A program made the translations under genes and the position numbers. The notes under the pieces are model-generated. The model had not been told where the DNA came from, ran no database searches, and saw only the letters and a list, made by a program, of their open reading frames with translations. Positions 60,275 to 64,000 of a stretch of 64,000 nt of DNA are shown here, one piece after another. This stretch comes from DATARH01 sp963746885. GTDB lineage: Bacteria > Pseudomonadota > Alphaproteobacteria > ATCC43930 > CGMCC-115725. Each line of letters starts with the position of its first letter. Within the stretch, counting starts at the first letter, position 1. The stretch spans positions 310,001 to 374,000 of the forward strand of contig CAVVDM010000013.1 in NCBI GenBank assembly GCA_963746885.1, read 5' to 3'.

Positions 60275-60985
60275 CGTCCGCTCTCCCCATTGCCCGCCAT
60301 GATCTCGATCCCGCGCTCCGAGGCGACCACCACGGCGGAGCTGCGACCGACGAACAGCCCGTTTTCGACCACCCCGACCGTCATGTTGAGCAGCCGCTCG
60401 ATCCGCTCCGGATCTTCGATCAGGCCGAAATGACAATCGAGGATGAAGTTGCCGCCATCGGTCACAAAGGTCTGGCGCTCATTATGCCGCAATTGCGGAT
60501 GGCCGCCGATCCGGTCGAGCGCCGCGGCGGTGGCCTGCCAGCCGAACTGCACGACCTCGACCGGCACCGGCATGTGCGCGCCGAGCCGGTCCACCAGCTT
60601 TTCGTCATCCACGACGACGATGAAGCGGCGGCTCGCGGCGGCAACGATCTTTTCCCGCAACAGGGCGCCGCCGTGCCCCTTGATCAGATTGAGCGGTGTT
60701 GCGCTCGACCTCGTCGGCGCCGTCGATCGCGAGATCGATCTGGCGATGCTCGGCGAAGGTCGCGAGCGGGATGCCCAGTTGGCGCGCCGTCTCCGCCGTG
60801 TGCTCGGAAGTCGGAATGGCGGTCACGCGGAGCCCCTGCGCGACGCGCGCCGCCAGCCGCTCGATGACGAAGCCGGCGGTCGAGCCGGTGCCGAGCCCGA
60901 TCACCATGCCGTTCTCGACGAATTCGACGGCACGCTCCGCTGCGGCGCGCTTCAGGTGATCCCGGTCCGCATCCATCGCTGTCAT
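60271..60985 (-). CDS. rpiA: Ribose-5-phosphate isomerase A, one apparent frameshift
   Basis: Interconverts ribose-5-P and ribulose-5-P; 237 aa after correction. The N-terminus is 'VEFVENGMVIGLGTGSTAGF' and the active-site Asp residues are in 'IDLAIDGADEVERNT'. One extra base near 60697 shifts the frame, and it continues 'LNLIKGHGGALLREKIVAAA', 'GWQATAAALDRIGGHPQLRH' and 'TDGGNFILDCHFGLI'. The common KGGGG is KGHGG here. ATG 60985 overlaps the rpe stop. The enzyme is essential to the pathway, so consensus error is favoured. Confidence 0.9.
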
Positions 60986-61662
60986 CCTGCCCGAGAAGGC
61001 GCCGAGTGGCGAATCGCAGCAATCGCCGCGGCGTAGTCGGGCGCGCCGAACACCGCCGAGCCGGCGACGATGGCGCGCGCGCCGGCCTCGATCGCCTGCC
61101 AGGCATTGCTGCCGCTCAGCCCGCCATCGACCTCGATGACCGGCGCAACCCCGCGCGCCTCGCACAAGCGCCGCAGCGCGCGGATCTTCGGCAGCATCGA
61201 GGGCAGAAATTTCTGACCGCCAAAGCCCGGATTGACGGTCATCACCAGGATGATATCGCACAAATCGAGCACCTCCTCGATCTGCGCCAGCGGCGTTGCC
61301 GGGTTGAGCACCGTGCCGGCCAGCTTGCCGAGTTCGCGGATCTGCGACAGCGTGCGATGCAGATGGATCGTCGCGCTCGGCTCGCAATGCACCAGGATAT
61401 GGTCGGCCCCGGCATGCGCGAAATCGGCGAGGTAGCGCTCGGGCTCGACCATCATCAGATGCACGTCGATCGGCCTTGAGGTGACGCGGCGGACAGCCTC
61501 GACGACAACCGGGCCGATCGACAGGTTGGGCACGAAGCGCCCGTCCATCACGTCGACATGAATCCAGTCGGCCCCGGCCTTCTCGGCGGCACGCACCTCC
61601 TCGCCGAGCCGTGCGAAATCGGCCGACAGGATCGACGGTGCGACGATCACCGGGCGGGACAT
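60982..61662 (-). CDS. rpe: Ribulose-phosphate 3-epimerase
   Basis: TIM-barrel epimerase, 226 aa. It opens 'VIVAPSILSADFARLGEEV'. The catalytic Asp and metal His are in 'WIHVDVMDGRFVPNLSIGP' and 'IDVHLMMVEPERYL', with 'LVMTVNPGFGGQKFLPSML' and the second Asp in 'IEVDGGLSGSNAWQAIEAG'. ATG 61662 lies 5 bp downstream of the zwf stop, and its own stop overlaps rpiA. Intact. Confidence 0.95.
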   Translation of the reverse strand: MSRPVIVAPSILSADFARLGEEVRAAEKAGADWIHVDVMDGRFVPNLSIGPVVVEAVRRVTSRPIDVHLMMVEPERYLADFAHAGADHILVHCEPSATIHLHRTLSQIRELGKLAGTVLNPATPLAQIEEVLDLCDIILVMTVNPGFGGQKFLPSMLPKIRALRRLCEARGVAPVIEVDGGLSGSNAWQAIEAGARAIVAGSAVFGAPDYAAAIAAIRHSAPSRAG

Positions 61663-61667
61663 CGAAA

Positions 61668-63197
61668 TCAGGTGATCGGACGCCACTGGCGGCCACCGCG
61701 CAACAACAGCTGCTCCGCCCCCTCTGGCCCAGCGCTGCCCGCGGCATAGGATTCGAGCGGCGCAGACTTGTCGTTCTGCCACAGATCGAGGATCGGCTGC
61801 ACCACGCTCCAGCCAGCCTCGACGCTGTCGGCGCGCTGAAACAGCGTCTGGTCGCCAATCATGCAATCGTAGACCAATGTCTCATAGCCGGTGGCCGGCG
61901 CGCTCTTGAAATAGTCCTTGTAGCGGAAATTCATCCGCACGCCGCCCAGCTGGATATCGGGACCCGGCTGCTTCGCGCCAAACTGCAGCGACACACCCTC
62001 GTCAGGCTGGATCTGCATCGCAAGCACGTTTGGCGTCAACGAATCGACCCGCGTATTGCGAAACAGCGCGAACGGCGCGCCCTTGAACTGGATCGCGATC
62101 TCGCTGGTGCGGCGGGTCATCGATTTGCCGGTGCGCAGATAGAACGGCACGCCGGCCCAGCGCCAGTTGTCGATCGCCAGGCGCATCGCGACATAGGTCT
62201 CGGTCATGCTGTCGCGCGCAACGCCCTCGGACTCGCGATAGCCGACCACAGGCTTTCCCACGACGGTCCCGCCCGCGTACTGACCGCGCACGACGTTGCG
62301 ACGCACGTCGTTGTCGTTGAGCTGAACGACCGCCTCCAACACCTTGGTCTTTTCGGTCCGCACCGCGTTGGCGGCGAACGAGTTCGGCGGCTCCATCGCG
62401 GTCAGGCTGAGAAGCTGAAAGACGTGGTTCGGCACCATGTCGCGCATGGCGCCGGTCGCCTCGTAGAACCTGGCGCGGCGCTCGACCCCGACCGTCTCGG
62501 CGACAGTGATCTGAACATGGTCGATGTGGTCGCGGTTCCACAGCGGCTCGAAGATGCTGTTGGCGAAACGCAGCGCCATGATGTTCTGGACCGTTTCCTT
62601 GCCGAGGAAATGATCCATCCGGTAGACCTGCGGCTCGGTCACCGCCGTGAGGACGCGTGCGTTCAACGCCTTGGCCGAGGACAGGTCGTTGCCGAACGGC
62701 TTTTCGATGATAACGCGTCGCCAGTAACCGTCCTTTTCTTCCATCAGCCCGGCGCCCGCGAGGCTCTCGACAATCGGCCCGAACAGCGCACTCGCCACCG
62801 CGAGGTAGAAGATCGCGTTGCCGCCGGTGCCGTGCTCCTTCGCGGCTCGCTTGAGATCGTCGTCGATTTTCTTGTAGGTCAACGGCTGGGTCACATCGCC
62901 ATCAACCAGATTGGTGCGCTTGGTGAGGAATTCCCAGGCTTTCTCGTCGAACGGATCGCCGTCCCCACCCTCGTTGCCGCCGGCGGTGTCGGAGACGAAT
63001 TTGCGGATACCCTCGCCGAGATCGTCGTGAAACTGCTGCATCGTCCGTTTGGAGCGGTCGACGCCGATCAGGGCAAAGTTCTCCGACAGCCTGCCCGCCT
63101 TGGCAAGGTTATAGATCGCCGGCATCAGCAGCCGGCGCGTCAGGTCGCCGCTCGTGCCGAAAATTACGATTGCGCAGGGCGGCGCGGTCGTGGCCAT
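61668..63197 (-). CDS. zwf: Glucose-6-phosphate 1-dehydrogenase
   Basis: First enzyme of the oxidative pentose phosphate and Entner-Doudoroff routes, 509 aa. The NADP site is 'IVIFGTSGDLTRRLLMPAIY', the substrate/catalytic motif 'VYRMDHFLGKETVQNIMALR' (Phe for the usual Tyr), with 'VIIEKPFGNDLSSAKALNAR'. It starts 3 bp after the gnd stop. Intact over its whole length. Confidence 0.96.
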   Translation of the reverse strand: MATTAPPCAIVIFGTSGDLTRRLLMPAIYNLAKAGRLSENFALIGVDRSKRTMQQFHDDLGEGIRKFVSDTAGGNEGGDGDPFDEKAWEFLTKRTNLVDGDVTQPLTYKKIDDDLKRAAKEHGTGGNAIFYLAVASALFGPIVESLAGAGLMEEKDGYWRRVIIEKPFGNDLSSAKALNARVLTAVTEPQVYRMDHFLGKETVQNIMALRFANSIFEPLWNRDHIDHVQITVAETVGVERRARFYEATGAMRDMVPNHVFQLLSLTAMEPPNSFAANAVRTEKTKVLEAVVQLNDNDVRRNVVRGQYAGGTVVGKPVVGYRESEGVARDSMTETYVAMRLAIDNWRWAGVPFYLRTGKSMTRRTSEIAIQFKGAPFALFRNTRVDSLTPNVLAMQIQPDEGVSLQFGAKQPGPDIQLGGVRMNFRYKDYFKSAPATGYETLVYDCMIGDQTLFQRADSVEAGWSVVQPILDLWQNDKSAPLESYAAGSAGPEGAEQLLLRGGRQWRPIT

Positions 63198-63200
63198 GCT

Positions 63201-64000
63201 TCAGTGCTTTCCCGGTTCCTGGTGGCCGCCGAATTCGGCACGCATCGCTGACAGGATCTTTTCCGCGAAGGTATGCGTCTGGCGCGAGCGGAAGCGTGTA
63301 TAGAGCGCCGCCGTCAGCACGTCAGCCGGTACCGCCTGCTCGATCGCCGCGTTGACGGTCCACCGGCCCTCGCCCGAATCCTCGACGTTGCCGGTGAACT
63401 CGGACAAGGTCGCGTCCTTGGCCAGGGAGATCGACGTCAGGTCCAACAGCCATGACGCGATGACGCTGCCGCGCCGCCACACCTCGGCGATGTCAGCGAG
63501 GTCGAGGTCATAGCGGCGGTTTTCCGGCACCACCGACGAGTTGACGTTCTTCAGGATGTCGAAGCCCTCGGCATAGGCCTGCATGACGCCGTATTCGATG
63601 CCGTTATGCACCATCTTGACAAAATGCCCTGCGCCGGCCGGGCCGCAATAGAGATAACCGTCCTCGGCCCGCTTGTCGCCGCCCTGCCGGCCCGGCGTCT
63701 TGTCGATCGTGCCGATGCCCGGCGCCAGCGTGGCAAAGATCGGATCGAGATGCTCGAAGGCGTCCTTGTCGCCGCCGATCATCATGCAATAGCCGCGCTC
63801 CAGGCCCCAGACGCCGCCGCTGGTGCCGACATCAAGGTAGCGGATCGCCTTCTCGCGCAGCATCTCGGCATGCGCGACATCGTCGTGGAAGAACGAGTTG
63901 CCGCCGTCGATCACGATGTCGCCGGCCTCCATGAGGCCGGACAGCTCGACGATCGTGCCGTGGGTGATCGCCCCGGCCGGCAGCATGACCCAGACCGCGC
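63201..64000 (-). CDS. gnd: 6-phosphogluconate dehydrogenase (decarboxylating), 5' end beyond window
   Basis: The last 266 codons of the short (GntZ/YqeC-type) 6-phosphogluconate dehydrogenase. Substrate-binding motif is 'GDIVIDGGNSFFHDDVAHAE', followed by 'YLDVGTSGGVWGLERGYCMM' and the catalytic Lys/Asn in 'GHFVKMVHNGIEYGVMQAYA'. The C-terminal dimerisation helix ends 'RAEFGGHQEPGKH'. The frame stays open to base 64000 ('AVWVMLPAG'), so the NAD(P)-binding Rossmann half lies outside. First known gene of the gnd-zwf-rpe-rpiA-HAD operon. Confidence 0.93.
   Translation of the reverse strand, partial: AVWVMLPAGAITHGTIVELSGLMEAGDIVIDGGNSFFHDDVAHAEMLREKAIRYLDVGTSGGVWGLERGYCMMIGGDKDAFEHLDPIFATLAPGIGTIDKTPGRQGGDKRAEDGYLYCGPAGAGHFVKMVHNGIEYGVMQAYAEGFDILKNVNSSVVPENRRYDLDLADIAEVWRRGSVIASWLLDLTSISLAKDATLSEFTGNVEDSGEGRWTVNAAIEQAVPADVLTAALYTRFRSRQTHTFAEKILSAMRAEFGGHQEPGKH

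Noticed and set aside
1..64000. tRNA genes, rRNA, CRISPR arrays, prophage or complete insertion sequences
   Set aside because: No T-loop-like GTTCGA context with a cloverleaf, no regularly spaced repeats, and no transposase, integrase or phage structural protein was recognised.

Overview
The window reads as chromosome of a high-GC (roughly two thirds G+C) alphaproteobacterium, probably a soil or freshwater member of the Rhodospirillales/Reyranella/Rhizobiales-like groups. Supporting this are the order ruvB-ruvA-ruvC-yebC-YmdB-type phosphodiesterase-6S RNA-zapA-DUF4164-like, the pssA/psd pair, an NDUFAF6-like squalene/phytoene-synthase-fold protein, homospermidine synthase, and an abundance of acyl-CoA and amidohydrolase genes. 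This placement is inference from gene content; no rRNA or tRNA gene is present.

Layout. 1-4.7 kb: Holliday-junction genes, yebC, a phosphodiesterase, a 6S RNA and zapA, all on the minus strand. 4.7-7.4 kb: an NHL-propeller protein, Fe-type sodB with a clear terminator, and the divergent NDUFAF6-like gene. 7.4-12.7 kb: an acyl-CoA catabolic set (enoyl-CoA hydratase family, NDP-forming acyl-CoA synthetase, two acyl-CoA dehydrogenases). 12.8-23 kb: amidohydrolase, HD-GYP protein, MaoC hydratase, phosphoesterase, VOC protein, fatty acid hydroxylase, glycine-zipper lipoprotein, Sel1-repeat protein, homospermidine synthase, and an S41 protease homologue without its catalytic lysine. 23-36 kb: ketopantoate-reductase-like, enolase-superfamily, SDR and acyl-CoA dehydrogenase-fold genes, acyltransferase, methyltransferase, alanine dehydrogenase, glycosyltransferase, LLM oxidoreductase, and a cupin/amidohydrolase pair. 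36-42 kb: a cupin / GrdB-like reductase / alpha-beta hydrolase operon, an acyl-CoA synthetase, and the pssA-psd phosphatidylethanolamine genes. 43-52.7 kb: an AtzF allophanate hydrolase divergent from an oligopeptide-type ABC transporter followed by AtzG- and AtzE-like genes, with tandem GntR-like operator sequences between them. 53-57.7 kb: a three-subunit molybdenum hydroxylase with a degenerate SDR. 58-59.5 kb: a lasso-cyclase-like asparagine synthase relic. 59.5-64 kb: a pentose-phosphate operon (gnd, zwf, rpe, rpiA and a HAD phosphatase).

The most interesting find is the GrdB/PrdB-like reductase at 37367-38315. Its frame is interrupted by one UGA exactly where the family is recalled to have the first Cys of a CPVC motif, giving UPVC. 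A short hairpin with a G/U-containing loop begins 12 nt downstream, as expected for a bacterial SECIS element. It is a strong selenoprotein candidate embedded in an uncharacterised cupin/hydrolase operon.

A caution applies to the whole window. At least 27 sites in otherwise well conserved genes carry apparent single-base insertions, including ruvB, rpiA, homospermidine synthase and dppF. No site clearly requires a deletion, and the shifts cluster in some genes and spare others. I treat most as sequencing or consensus errors and annotate those genes across the shifts. The lasso-cyclase relic, the amidohydrolase fragment and the quinone-oxidoreductase remnant look genuinely broken.
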